Source of the DNA: Chloroflexota bacterium
GTDB taxonomy: Bacteria > Chloroflexota > Dehalococcoidia > SpSt-223
Length of the DNA: 34,368 nt
Reading direction: 5' to 3'
Assembly (NCBI GenBank): GCA_023512725.1
Contig: JAILZB010000013.1
Span: 1 to 34,368 of the forward strand
This document shows, piece after piece, positions 23,006 through 30,723 of this stretch. The notes below the pieces were generated by a model, which was not told the origin of the DNA, did no database searches, and saw only the letters and a program-made list of their open reading frames with translations. A program made the translations under genes and the position numbers. Every line of letters begins with the position of its first letter. Within the stretch, counting starts at the first letter, position 1.

Positions 23006-24025
23006 GTGAGGGGATGCCTGGGTGGGCTCGTGCTCGTGCTCGTGCTCGGCGCGGGCGCGGGCTGCCGAGTGCTGCCAGCCCGGCCGCCCGCGCCGCCACC
23101 CTCCGGGCCGGTGGTGCGGGTCGGCTACATCGCGAACGGAGTTGCGGCGGGCCTTGGCTTTGTCCTGGAAGAAGGGGGGCTCTTGGCCAGCCAGCGCCTG
23201 GCGGTGAGCTTCCAGCGCTACGGCGGCCCGGAGGGGATGCGACGGGCCCTCGCTGCCAACGACCTCGATGTTGCGCTCGGGCTCCCGGTGCTGACGGCTG
23301 CGCGGCTGATGGAAGAAGACGTCCCGGTGCGGGTGGTGGCAGCAGTCCAGCGGGCCGATGAGCAGGTGGTGGTACTCGCGAACTCCCCGCTCCAGCAGCT
23401 CCGCGAGCTGCGCGGGCGGGCAGTCGGCACGGTGGGGGCAGGAAGTCAGGGCGACCTGCTGCTGCGGACTGTCCTGAGCGCAAGCTACGGGATCGCGCCG
23501 AGCGAGGTGCGCCTGAGCACCGGCACCGAGACCCAGCTCGTCGCTCAGCTGGAAAGTGGCACGCTCGAGGCGGCCGTGCTGCGAGGGCTCACGATCGACG
23601 GTCTGCCCGAACGCTCGCGCTACCGGCTGCTGGGAGACCTCGGCACCGAGTGGCAAGCGGCAACCGGCAGTCCGGCGCCTCCGCTCGTGGGCACCGTCAC
23701 GCTACGGCGCGGCTTTCGCGAGGGATATCCCGAAGTAGCGGCGCGGGTGCTTGCCGCGGTGGTGCTGGCCGTCCGCTGGGGGCGGGAACATCCGTCTGAG
23801 GTGGCCCAGCTGATGATGCGGAACCTCCGTATGACCGAGAGCAACGCCCAGAACTACGCCCGCCGCTGGAGTGCCGTCTGGGAGGCCCGAATGGACGAGG
23901 CCGTCGTTGCCGGGTTCCTGAGCCAGCTGGAATCCCTGCGGGCCCAGGGGCTCCTCCGCGACCCTCCCAGCCCGGCCTTGTTCGACCCCTCGCTCTGGCC
24001 GCAAGCGCTTGCCCTGGTGGACTGA
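23006..24025 (+). CDS. Substrate-binding lipoprotein, SsuA/THI5-like (ABC transporter)
   Basis: Predicted extracytoplasmic binding protein for a small organic solute (aromatic or alkyl sulfonate, taurine, nitrate and thiamine-precursor binders belong here). The 339 residues start with a lipoprotein signal: hydrophobic LVLVLVLGAGAGC with the lipid-accepting Cys about 20 residues in, then a Pro-rich spacer. The mature part has VRVGYIANGVAAGLGFVLEE, ALAANDLDVALGLPVLTAAR, LRELRGRAVGTVGAGSQGDL and a helical C-terminus. I chose GTG 23006 because AGGAGG (22990 to 22995) lies 10 nt upstream and the signal peptide is then short. ATG 22907 would add 33 Arg/Gly-rich residues. No permease or ATPase gene adjoins, so it is an orphan in this window. 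Confidence 0.82.
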   Translation: MRGCLGGLVLVLVLGAGAGCRVLPARPPAPPPSGPVVRVGYIANGVAAGLGFVLEEGGLLASQRLAVSFQRYGGPEGMRRALAANDLDVALGLPVLTAARLMEEDVPVRVVAAVQRADEQVVVLANSPLQQLRELRGRAVGTVGAGSQGDLLLRTVLSASYGIAPSEVRLSTGTETQLVAQLESGTLEAAVLRGLTIDGLPERSRYRLLGDLGTEWQAATGSPAPPLVGTVTLRRGFREGYPEVAARVLAAVVLAVRWGREHPSEVAQLMMRNLRMTESNAQNYARRWSAVWEARMDEAVVAGFLSQLESLRAQGLLRDPPSPALFDPSLWPQALALVD

Positions 24026-24047
24026 ATAGCCTGGCCCGACGGGAGCG

Positions 24048-24065
24048 GCTCGCTGCCAGGCGAGC
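24048..24065 (+). terminator. Hairpin after the binding-protein gene
   Basis: GCTCGC and GCGAGC form a perfect 6-bp stem with loop TGCCAG, 22 nt after the stop. There is no T-run. Confidence 0.35.
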
Positions 24066-24142
24066 GGGCGGAGCGCCAGCCCACGCCGTGCCGCCCGACT
24101 GCCGCTTGATCCAGAGGGTGGCACTGCTCGTAGTGGGAACAG

Positions 24143-24235
24143 ATGGAGTGGGTCATCCGTTTGGGCGCCGGGGTTGTGCTCGTCGTCCTCGGGCTGCTGA
24201 GTGTGCTCAACGCACTCCAGCAGTTGCTGCGTTAG
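24143..24235 (+). CDS. Possible 30-residue single-pass membrane microprotein
   Basis: A tiny frame from ATG 24143 to TAG 24235. The product begins MEWVIRLGAGVVLVVLGLL and ends in VLNALQQLLR: one clean membrane helix with an Arg on each side. The only in-frame upstream codon possibilities are closed by a TAG at 24131. There is no strong SD (GTGGGA at 24133 to 24138). Support comes from codon choice (GTC, CTC, CTG, GTG), the helix, and its stop codon being nested with the stop of the convergent gene (TTAG, 24232 to 24235), as in three other convergent pairs here. Function unknown; it might be an accident of a GC-rich spacer. Confidence 0.4.
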   Translation: MEWVIRLGAGVVLVVLGLLSVLNALQQLLR

Positions 24236-24768
24236 GCGCGCCCGCGGCGGAGGCGACGGACCAAGCTGCCCAGCCAGGTCTGCAGGGTGAGGGTGGTCTT
24301 GACCTCGGTCGGGAGGTGCTGCTGCCAGTAATGGGTGGTCTTGGCGACCGCGGTGATGACGTTCTTGATCTCCTCTTTGAGGGTGAAGTGCTCCCCGCAG
24401 GGCACGAGCAGCCGGCTCCCTTCGGCCCGGGCGGCTACGTTCTCGGCGAGGATGGCCGTCGCCAGCCAGCTGGCCATCGCGGCTGACGAGCAGGGGACTG
24501 CGATCCAGCCTGGCTCCGCGGGGAAGGCGGCGAGGCCGCTCACTTCCTGGATCCCGCGGCAGATCTCGGCAGCCACCTCCTGGTAGGCCAGGCTGGTTGG
24601 GTCGGCCGTCGTGGGGGCAGGGAGAAAGTCCCCACGGTGGGGTGGGCCACCATCGAGGGCGAGGGCGCAGAAACTCTGCCACATGGTTCCCCAATCGACG
24701 CGACCGTCCGGCCGATACTTGAAGGGGGCAGAGGCCATGGGCGCGCGCCGGTCGATTGCTTGAGCCAT
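24232..24768 (-). CDS. Unknown protein, stand-alone paralogue of the CbiX-fused domain
   Basis: I do not recognise a named family for this 178-residue protein. From about residue 17 it consists of one domain that is clearly homologous to the C-terminal domain of the divergent gene at 24846. Shared blocks are the DGRVDW...MW segment, FCALALDGGPPHRGDFL, ICRGIQEVSGL, EPGWIAVPC, AILAENV and KEEIKNVITAVAKTTHYW. Conserved His, Lys, Asn and Tyr in these blocks suggest a ligand-binding or enzymatic site, which cannot be named. No signal peptide or membrane segment is present, so it is probably cytosolic. Start: ATG at 24768 with GAGG 10 nt upstream; only 77 nt separate it from the divergent paralogue, so they may share control. 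The C-terminal tail is Arg-rich. Confidence 0.75.
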   Translation of the reverse strand: MAQAIDRRAPMASAPFKYRPDGRVDWGTMWQSFCALALDGGPPHRGDFLPAPTTADPTSLAYQEVAAEICRGIQEVSGLAAFPAEPGWIAVPCSSAAMASWLATAILAENVAARAEGSRLLVPCGEHFTLKEEIKNVITAVAKTTHYWQQHLPTEVKTTLTLQTWLGSLVRRLRRGRA

Positions 24769-24845
24769 TCTCGGACCTCACGGGCAAAGCGAGTACACTA
24801 TTCTCTACGCGCGAGCGTACCGTCTGGCTCACTGAGGAGGACCTG

Positions 24846-26192
24846 GTGGAGAACCGCCCGACGAGTGGCGCGGTGCTGCTCATCGCTCCGAGCGATGCGC
24901 CGGTGACCGGAGCCGGAGAGGAAGTCGTCCGCTTCTTGCGGGCCCAGCTGGCAGGCCCGGTAGCGCTGGGGACATTGCGCGGCGATCGGCCGGCCGTTGC
25001 TGCCCTGCGCGAGCTGCTGGTGCGGGGCGCCCGCAAGGTGACGGTGGTTCCCCTCGACGCAAGCGAAGCACCAGCCAACCTGCCCGCGGCACTCAATGCG
25101 GTCCGAGCCCAGCAGCCGGCCCTCGTCCTGCGCGCGGTGGCGCCCCTGGCGCTGGGCAGCGAGCTCGTGGCGGCGCTGGCGGAGAACGCGCGCGCCGCGT
25201 TGGCTGCGCTGGGGCAGCCTGCCGAGGCGGTAGCGGTGGTGCTGCTGGGCTCGGCGGGGCCGAGCAGCGAGCAGAACGCCGAGCTTGCGCGGGCTGCGCG
25301 CCTCCTCTGGGAGCAGCTCGGGGTCCGGGGGGCAGACTATGCCTTTCTGGAGCGGGCGCGTCCGGACCTTGGAGCGATGGTCGAGCGGGCTGCCCGCGAG
25401 GGCGCCACCGGGGTGGTGGTCGTGCCCGCGCTCTGGTTCGGGGGGACACGGTTCGAAGAAGCCCAGCGCCAGGTCGCGGCGCTCCGCCAGCGGGTGCCAG
25501 GAGTGCCGCTCGCCCTGGCGGCACCCCTGGGGGCCCAGGCCGGCGTCGTGCGGGCCGTCCTCGCGGCCGTGGCAGCAGCCGCCGCGCGCGCCGAGCAGCT
25601 GGATACTAGCCTTGCCCACACGCACGGGAGCTTCCGTCACCGCCACCCGTTGTCGGCGATCGATGCCATCCTGCCCCCACGCTACCGGGGTGGAGTGGTC
25701 GTCAGTGCTGCACCGATGGGGGCTGCCGAGTTGGTCTACGATGAGCACGGTCAGGTAGCCTGGGACCGGATGTGGGGGCGCGATGACCCGACAAGCCCCT
25801 TCTGTGAGCTGGCGCTCGCGGGTGGACCACCGCATCGCGGGGAGCTCCTGGAGCCAGTCTCCCCCGCCGAGGTCGAGGCCGACTGGGCTGGCTACAGCCG
25901 CGTGGTTGCCGAGCTAACCCGGGGGATCCAGCTCACCACCGGGCTGCCAGTGGTGCTGAGCCGAGTGCCCGGCTGGATTGGCGTCCGCTGTCGCGACGAA
26001 GAAATGGCGATCTGGCTCCTGCGGGCGATCATCGTCGAGAACGTCTTCGCGCGCCGGGAGGGCGAGGTGCTCTACCTGCCAGCCGGCCCGTCCTACCGCC
26101 TGGAGAAAGAGATCAAGAACGTGATCACCGCGCTCGCCAAGACCTACCACTATTGGTCCGAGCACCTGCAGGCGAGCGGCGACGAGATCTGA
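24846..26192 (+). CDS. CbiX-like tandem domains fused to a C-terminal domain of unknown function
   Basis: A 448-residue protein. Residues about 9 to 120 and 130 to 260 resemble two CbiX/sirohydrochlorin-chelatase modules (LLRGARKVTVVPLDAS-type half, then LARAARLLWEQLGVRGADYA and GATGVVVVPALWFGGTRFEE). The hallmarks of active chelatases are degenerate: LLIAPSDAP replaces a GHGSR-like start and LLGSAGPSSEQN replaces GRGSSD. A His-rich bridge follows (HTHGSFRHRHPLSAID, around 265). Then comes a roughly 154-residue C-terminal domain (295 to 448, from nt 25728) that is paralogous to the whole protein encoded divergently at 24232 to 24768. I chose GTG 24846 because GAGGAGG lies 5 nt upstream. The frame is open from 24756, but that would overlap the divergent gene. 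Metal or tetrapyrrole handling is a guess from the CbiX fold. Confidence 0.75.
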   Translation: MENRPTSGAVLLIAPSDAPVTGAGEEVVRFLRAQLAGPVALGTLRGDRPAVAALRELLVRGARKVTVVPLDASEAPANLPAALNAVRAQQPALVLRAVAPLALGSELVAALAENARAALAALGQPAEAVAVVLLGSAGPSSEQNAELARAARLLWEQLGVRGADYAFLERARPDLGAMVERAAREGATGVVVVPALWFGGTRFEEAQRQVAALRQRVPGVPLALAAPLGAQAGVVRAVLAAVAAAAARAEQLDTSLAHTHGSFRHRHPLSAIDAILPPRYRGGVVVSAAPMGAAELVYDEHGQVAWDRMWGRDDPTSPFCELALAGGPPHRGELLEPVSPAEVEADWAGYSRVVAELTRGIQLTTGLPVVLSRVPGWIGVRCRDEEMAIWLLRAIIVENVFARREGEVLYLPAGPSYRLEKEIKNVITALAKTYHYWSEHLQASGDEI

Positions 26193-26204
26193 GGCGATTT
26201 CGGG

Positions 26205-26231
26205 GCCGCCATTCAGTAGCGCGATGGCGGC
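26205..26231 (+). terminator. Hairpin after the CbiX-like fusion gene
   Basis: GCCGCCAT and ATGGCGGC form a perfect 8-bp stem around an 11-nt loop, 13 nt after the stop codon. There is no T-run. Confidence 0.5.
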
Positions 26232-26239
26232 GAGCGGGC

Positions 26240-26245
26240 TATACT
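26240..26245 (+). promoter_or_regulatory. Candidate -10 box for the small SD-led ORF
   Basis: TATACT (5 of 6) sits 9 nt behind the hairpin at 26205 to 26231; transcription would start near 26252, giving a 58-nt leader. No -35 is obvious. Confidence 0.4.
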
Positions 26246-26309
26246 CCGAGAGCATGCGCCGAACGGGGAGCCCGGTGGGCGCGAGGTGGCGAGAAAGGAG
26301 GTGAGCGGG

Positions 26310-26567
26310 ATGACGGTCAAGATCTGGCGAGACCATGCCTCTCAGCCGTACGCAGTCCTGGCCGCGGGTCGGTTGCTCAAGGTCGGCCGGGAGGCGCGCC
26401 GGCAGCCGGTCGACCGGCTGATGCGGCGGCTGTACTTCCGCGCTGGCGTCGGCGTGGCGCGGAAGGCGGCTTCCGGGCCGTCGCAGAGTGACGAGCCTGG
26501 GAGTAGACGCTGGCAACGCGACCTCTTCCCAGCCCGCTCCCTCCTGGCGAGCGGGCTGGCCCGTTAA
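26310..26567 (+). CDS. Small basic protein of unknown function with ideal SD
   Basis: An 85-residue protein with no recognised family. The start ATG 26310 is preceded by AAAGGAGGTGAG, an almost complete anti-SD match at good spacing, so initiation here is likely. The first 55 residues look like real protein (MTVKIWRDHASQPYAVLAAG, then VDRLMRRLYFRAGVGVARKA) with many Arg and Lys. The last 25 or so are low-complexity and overlap a 9-bp hairpin (26531 to 26557), so the C-terminus may be non-conserved. Its TAA is nested with the stop of the convergent hydrolase gene (TTAA, 26564 to 26567). It may bind nucleic acid, judging only from charge. Confidence 0.6.
   Translation: MTVKIWRDHASQPYAVLAAGRLLKVGREARRQPVDRLMRRLYFRAGVGVARKAASGPSQSDEPGSRRWQRDLFPARSLLASGLAR
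26531..26557. terminator. Bidirectional hairpin between convergent genes
   Basis: AGCCCGCTC and GAGCGGGCT form a perfect 9-bp stem with a 9-nt loop. It lies inside the 3' end of the small ORF and just beyond the stop of the minus-strand hydrolase, so it could end transcripts from either side. Confidence 0.5.
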
Positions 26568-27529
26568 GGGGCTGCTGGTCGGAGTGCCTGCGGGTTTGGC
26601 TGGTGGGCGAATGGCACCACGCGCTCAAGCCAGTTCACCAGTGCTGCAGCTGTCGCTGCTTCCACCCCGACGAAGCTATGGCCAAGGGCTGGCGCCCGGG
26701 TAGGCTGCGGGTCCGTGACCACCACGTAGTCGATCGTGATGCCCGCTGCTCGACCGGCGGCGAGCAGCCGCTGGTGGTTCTCGTCCGGGGTGAACTGGGT
26801 ATCGGTGCTGCTCCGCAGCAGCAGGACTGGCACGGAGACGAGGGGCAGCATCCGGATGGGCACGCCAAAGCTGTCGGGCCCGAAATAGGAGAGAAAGCCG
26901 CGCGCCGTGAGGCGAATGGGCTGGCCGAAGGCGCTCGGAAAGTCGATCACCTCATCGGCGCGACCGGCGGCGTAGGCTGCCTGAGCCCGGGCAAGGTTCT
27001 CCTCGAAGACTCCGCGCTGGACGATCAGGCGCTGCTGGAGGGCACTATCGTCGATGGCGCCCAACAGCGCGAGTGCAACCACGCGTCGGTCCCCCATCGC
27101 CACGGCGTAGGTCGGGAGGTAGGTGGTGCCTTTGCTATGGCCCACCAGCACCACCGCGCGGTAGCCCAGCTGCTCGAGGTAGTCGACGCCGAGACGGATA
27201 TCCGTCAGCCCATCTTCGAAGGTCGTGCGAACATTCTGGTCATCGTGGTCGCGCCGGTTGAGGGAGAGGGTGGTAAAGCCGAAACGCGCCGCTTCACCGC
27301 CCAGCCAACCGGGAACGCTGCTCTGGTAGTTCCCGCCCGCTCCGTGGGTGACCAGCAGCGCAACCCGGTTTGGGGTGCCCGCGGGCACGGTGAGTGAACC
27401 GGCGAGTTCACTGCCATCCGGCGCGAAGATGCGCACTGGGAAGACCGTCGGCGCCGCCTGCCCCGCCGCCGGCTGTGCCAGAAGCAAGAAGGCGCCAGTC
27501 AACACGACCGCACGAGCACATCGCAGCAT
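26564..27529 (-). CDS. Secreted alpha/beta hydrolase
   Basis: A 321-residue predicted exported serine hydrolase; substrate unknown. The N-terminus is a signal peptide (VVLTGAFLLLAQPAAGQA, cut near residue 25). The core has the oxyanion segment THGAGGNY, the nucleophile elbow GHSKG, and a likely acid in SSTDTQF; the catalytic His is probably in the C-terminal GHSFVG. The GxSxG elbow and the LNRRDHDD segment resemble the dienelactone/BAAT-like group of peptidase S9-related hydrolases. Start: ATG at 27529 behind AGGAGGAG. The minus-strand -10 TACAAT (27554 to 27549) would start transcription near 27542, so the gene has its own promoter although the large membrane-protein gene lies upstream on the same strand. 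Confidence 0.85.
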   Translation of the reverse strand: MLRCARAVVLTGAFLLLAQPAAGQAAPTVFPVRIFAPDGSELAGSLTVPAGTPNRVALLVTHGAGGNYQSSVPGWLGGEAARFGFTTLSLNRRDHDDQNVRTTFEDGLTDIRLGVDYLEQLGYRAVVLVGHSKGTTYLPTYAVAMGDRRVVALALLGAIDDSALQQRLIVQRGVFEENLARAQAAYAAGRADEVIDFPSAFGQPIRLTARGFLSYFGPDSFGVPIRMLPLVSVPVLLLRSSTDTQFTPDENHQRLLAAGRAAGITIDYVVVTDPQPTRAPALGHSFVGVEAATAAALVNWLERVVPFAHQPNPQALRPAAP

Positions 27530-27548
27530 CGGCTCCTCCTGGCGGCCG

Positions 27549-27554
27549 ATTGTA
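27549..27554 (-). promoter_or_regulatory. Candidate -10 box of the hydrolase gene
   Basis: On the minus strand TACAAT (5 of 6) lies 19 nt upstream of the start codon, between the two minus-strand genes. No -35 is obvious. Confidence 0.45.
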
Positions 27555-27559
27555 GCGGA

Positions 27560-30500
27560 TTACCGTCCTGGTTCGGCGACGACCAGCCGGAACAGTTCGA
27601 GCGCATCCCCTTCCCCAGCGGGAAGGCGACTGCCATCGCGGCGGTACAACCCGACTATCACGCGGTATTCGCCGGCTGAGGCAGCGGCAGGGACAACCAG
27701 CTGACGTGGGTCAGCGACCAGGCCTGGCGACCAGTCAGTGGTTGGCTCGAGCCCGCCGTTGGGCGGGCCGTCGTGCTGGCTGACCAGCTGCCCATCCGGT
27801 CCGACCAGGTGGAGGAACACCGTGAGTGGCTCTGCAAGCGGTCCCGGCGCCTGCCAGACGAGCCGCACCGCCAGGGTGCACGGGGGGTGGAGTGGTGCTG
27901 GGCAGCTGTCCCGCCGGTCGTAGCCGGCCAGCCGGACCGGACCGAGAGCGCGGTCGATGGCGACGGCGGGTGGGGCGGCTGGGCGGCGCAAGCGCTGGAC
28001 GACCACCTGGTCGGTGCCAGAGAGCGTCCGCAGGCGCTGGAGCGTCTGGCGTTGGAAGAGGCCGGCCGTCACTTCGTAGGGCCCTTCTGCGACCGAGGGG
28101 AGGGGGAGCAGGAACCGCTGCTCGACCGGCCAGCCCGCTGGCCAGACCGAGGGGTAGCGCTGGTCGAGCGGAGGGAAGCTGTTCGTCTGCGCCAGCACCG
28201 TTCCCCCCTGGCGGAGGGTCACAAAGATGCCGTAGTCCTCGGTTGGCGTGGGGTCAGCCTCCCAGCGGAGCCGGACCTCCAGCCCCGCGCGGCCGGCGGG
28301 TTCACCGAGGAGGGCTGGCCAGGATGGCGTCAATCCCAGGGGGAGTAGGAGCACTGGCTGCGCCTCCCCCGCCACGAGCCGGATGCCCCCGACGAAGGTG
28401 CCGTCTTGAAGTGGCGGAAGGGTGAGCGGTGGCCGTGGCGGTGTCGGCGGAAGTGCAACCGGTCCAGCCGTGGTGAGGGTGGGGAGTGTTCCTGGCCCCT
28501 GCCAGCCCAGCCGGAGCTGGTACGACCCTCCCGCTAGCCCGGGCGGCAGCGCGAGCAGTTGGACATCTTCCACCACTTCTCCAACCTGCCAGCTGGCAGC
28601 GGAAACGGTGCCAGCCCGCGGCTCCCGCTCGCTGCGGGCAAGGACCTTCCCGGCCGAATCCTCCAGCTGGACGATTGCGCGCCAGCCCTCGCTCGGCGCC
28701 GCGCGGACCTGCCAGAGCGCGTGCACCATCAGCACCTCGCGGGCGGGCTCCAGCCGGATGCCGAGCAGCTGGAAGGCACCGGCTTCGCCCGCGCGCGGGG
28801 TAAAGCCAGGCCAGAGTGGGCGCCCGAGCGGGAGCAGCAGCGCCGCGGCGGCCGCCAGCCCCCCCACCAGGGCGATCAGCCACCCCCGCCGCCGCCACCA
28901 CCGCCACGCGAAGAGCAGCAGCGCTCCCCCCACCCCGCTGAGCGCTGCCCCCAGGCGACGCGGCCAGGTCGGCTCGAACTGCAGGGCCACCAGGTGCTCG
29001 CCGGGCGGAAGGTCAAGGGCGAGCACGCCACGGGGCCCCTCTGCGCGCAGGGGCAGCTCCTGGCCATCGCGACGGGCCCGCCACCCCGGGAAGAAGAACT
29101 GGTGCAGTCGCAGGGTCGCCTCCTGCTCGGCCGCAACGCGGAAGAGCCCATCGCCTGCCGGGGTAACCTGTGGCAGCGGTGCCGCCGTGACGGGTGGGGG
29201 GGTGGTCGCCTGAGGGAGGGCCGCCGCCTCGACCGCAACCGTGCGCGGCAGGAACTGGACGGGCGAGGTGGTGCCGATGAAGGTGCTGAAGCGCTCGAAC
29301 TTCGCGAAACCAGCGGCATTGAGTGCTGCTGGCGCGATATCGAGCAGAGCAGGGCGGGCGTCGGCCAGGCCGGCGAGCAGAGCTGCGAGCGCGGCTGCCA
29401 CGGCCAGGCACCAGCGGCCGCCAGCGGGGAGCGGCGCGCGCGCCAGCCCGGCGGCGAGCAGCGCAGTAGCGAGCGCCACCGCTGCCTGGAGGCGCCAGGG
29501 GAATGCCATGAGAGTGGCGAGTGGCACCCGTTCCCAGAGTGGCGCGCTGAGGGTTGTCATGAGGGCCAGGCTGAGGATCAAGAACACCAGGAACGGCAGT
29601 CCCCCCCGGCGAAGGAGGAAGGGGAGCCCGGCCAACGCCAGCGCGATCTGCACGAGCCCCGCGGCGAGAAAGGCCCCTGGGACCTCGCGGTAGTCGTGGA
29701 GAAGGCGTGGCTGCACGAGCGTGGTCACCGGCGCAATGAGGGCGTGGAGAGTGGACTGGGCGCTCCCGGCGGGGCCAGCGAGGGACGGCACTGGCACCAG
29801 GGCAGCCAGGAAGTCCGGTTGCCCCGCTGGGCCGCCCAGCCAGACTTCCCCAAGCTCGGCAACCGCGGGGAGCCAGAAGAACGCCGCCAGCAGCAGCCCG
29901 AGGAGAAGGCCATCCAGACGGCGGAGTGCTCCCGCCCCGCTGCGCTCGGCCAGCACCCGCCAGAGGGCATAGCCAGCAACGCACGCCAGGCCGATCAGCG
30001 CGGCGGCGTTGTGGGCGAGGATGAGCAGGGCGGTGGCCAGCGCGAGGCCGATGACCGATTGGCGGTGAACGGCCAGGATCGCCCAGGGCAGGAGCGCCAT
30101 CCCCAGCACTTCCGGGAACGCGCCGCGCACCAGGAGGTCAGTCTGAAAGTAGGGTGCGGCCACATAGCTGGCAGCAGCGACCAGCCCGGCGGCCCGTCCC
30201 CAGAGGGTGCTGGCGAGGAGAAACGCCCCCAGCGCGGCCCCCACGACAGTCCCGATGACCGCAAGCCGGAGCGCCAGCAAGGCATCCGCTCCAAGCAGCG
30301 CTGGTAGGGCAGCCAGCCCGTAGAGCAGCGGGCCATAGTAGTTGAAGAGCGGGTAGCCATAGCCGAAGACGAACGGCTCCAGCCAGCGGGGGAAGAGGTC
30401 GCCCTGGCGGCCGGCCGCCAGCAGTGCCCAGAGCCGGAAGAGGTGGGAAAGCGAATCCCGCGCGGCGGGGAAGCCTGGCAGGAGGAAGGGGGTAGCGGCG

Positions 30501-30613
30501 AGCACCCCGGCCGCGGTGGCGAGCGTACCGGTCAGCAGCCAGCGAGCTGGCTGGCTCCTCGTCAGCCGGGCAAGCCGGTGACGTGCGAACGTGGAGGACC
30601 CGGCGCCGTTCAT
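27560..30613 (-). CDS. Large polytopic membrane protein, PTPS_related / GT-C-like
   Basis: A 1,017-residue membrane protein. The N-terminal half (to about residue 440) has about 12 hydrophobic segments. An early loop, RDSLSHLFRLWALLAAGRQG, is followed by FGYGYPLFNYYGPLLYGLAA. This acidic, HLFR-containing first loop and the GYGYPLFNYYGP motif match the membrane family called 6-pyruvoyl-tetrahydropterin synthase related, which resembles polyprenol-dependent GT-C glycosyltransferases. The C-terminal half is extracytoplasmic beta-rich repeats with two further membrane helices around 620 to 660. I chose ATG 30613 (MNGAGSSTFARHRLARL), as a promoter lies just upstream (30629 to 30657); an in-frame start at 30706 would lie before it. 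Despite the family name, there is no link to pterins. Likely role: surface glycan synthesis or protein glycosylation. Confidence 0.8.
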   Translation of the reverse strand: MNGAGSSTFARHRLARLTRSQPARWLLTGTLATAAGVLAATPFLLPGFPAARDSLSHLFRLWALLAAGRQGDLFPRWLEPFVFGYGYPLFNYYGPLLYGLAALPALLGADALLALRLAVIGTVVGAALGAFLLASTLWGRAAGLVAAASYVAAPYFQTDLLVRGAFPEVLGMALLPWAILAVHRQSVIGLALATALLILAHNAAALIGLACVAGYALWRVLAERSGAGALRRLDGLLLGLLLAAFFWLPAVAELGEVWLGGPAGQPDFLAALVPVPSLAGPAGSAQSTLHALIAPVTTLVQPRLLHDYREVPGAFLAAGLVQIALALAGLPFLLRRGGLPFLVFLILSLALMTTLSAPLWERVPLATLMAFPWRLQAAVALATALLAAGLARAPLPAGGRWCLAVAAALAALLAGLADARPALLDIAPAALNAAGFAKFERFSTFIGTTSPVQFLPRTVAVEAAALPQATTPPPVTAAPLPQVTPAGDGLFRVAAEQEATLRLHQFFFPGWRARRDGQELPLRAEGPRGVLALDLPPGEHLVALQFEPTWPRRLGAALSGVGGALLLFAWRWWRRRGWLIALVGGLAAAAALLLPLGRPLWPGFTPRAGEAGAFQLLGIRLEPAREVLMVHALWQVRAAPSEGWRAIVQLEDSAGKVLARSEREPRAGTVSAASWQVGEVVEDVQLLALPPGLAGGSYQLRLGWQGPGTLPTLTTAGPVALPPTPPRPPLTLPPLQDGTFVGGIRLVAGEAQPVLLLPLGLTPSWPALLGEPAGRAGLEVRLRWEADPTPTEDYGIFVTLRQGGTVLAQTNSFPPLDQRYPSVWPAGWPVEQRFLLPLPSVAEGPYEVTAGLFQRQTLQRLRTLSGTDQVVVQRLRRPAAPPAVAIDRALGPVRLAGYDRRDSCPAPLHPPCTLAVRLVWQAPGPLAEPLTVFLHLVGPDGQLVSQHDGPPNGGLEPTTDWSPGLVADPRQLVVPAAASAGEYRVIVGLYRRDGSRLPAGEGDALELFRLVVAEPGR

Positions 30614-30628
30614 CCGTGCGGTCGGCGG

Positions 30629-30657
30629 ATGATAACGAGGTCCATCTCCGGCCACAA
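30629..30657 (-). promoter_or_regulatory. Candidate promoter of the large membrane-protein gene
   Basis: On the minus strand TTGTGG (30657 to 30652, 3 of 6) and TATCAT (30634 to 30629, 5 of 6) are 17 nt apart. The expected start at 30622 leaves a leader of only about 9 nt, too short for a normal SD. Confidence 0.45.
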
Positions 30658-30684
30658 GCGCCACCCCGGGTCGGGCGCGACGGT

Positions 30685-30690
30685 TACACT
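30685..30690 (+). promoter_or_regulatory. Candidate -10 box of the epimerase gene
   Basis: TACACT (4 of 6) lies 33 nt before the epimerase start; transcription would begin near 30697. It is divergent to the promoter at 30629 to 30657. No -35 is obvious. Confidence 0.35.
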
Positions 30691-30723
30691 TCCGCCGCGC
30701 GAGCAAGCGCAGAGGAGAACCCG

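Noticed and set aside
28559-30307. Long plus-strand open frame opposite the large membrane protein
   Set aside because: Glu/Gln/Arg-rich composition is the mirror of a Leu/Ala-rich membrane protein; no SD and no motif.
27560-30613. Link between the PTPS_related membrane protein and the pterin operon
   Set aside because: The shared name is historical; the membrane protein has none of the zinc, Cys or Glu motifs of PTPS and lies 14 kb away.
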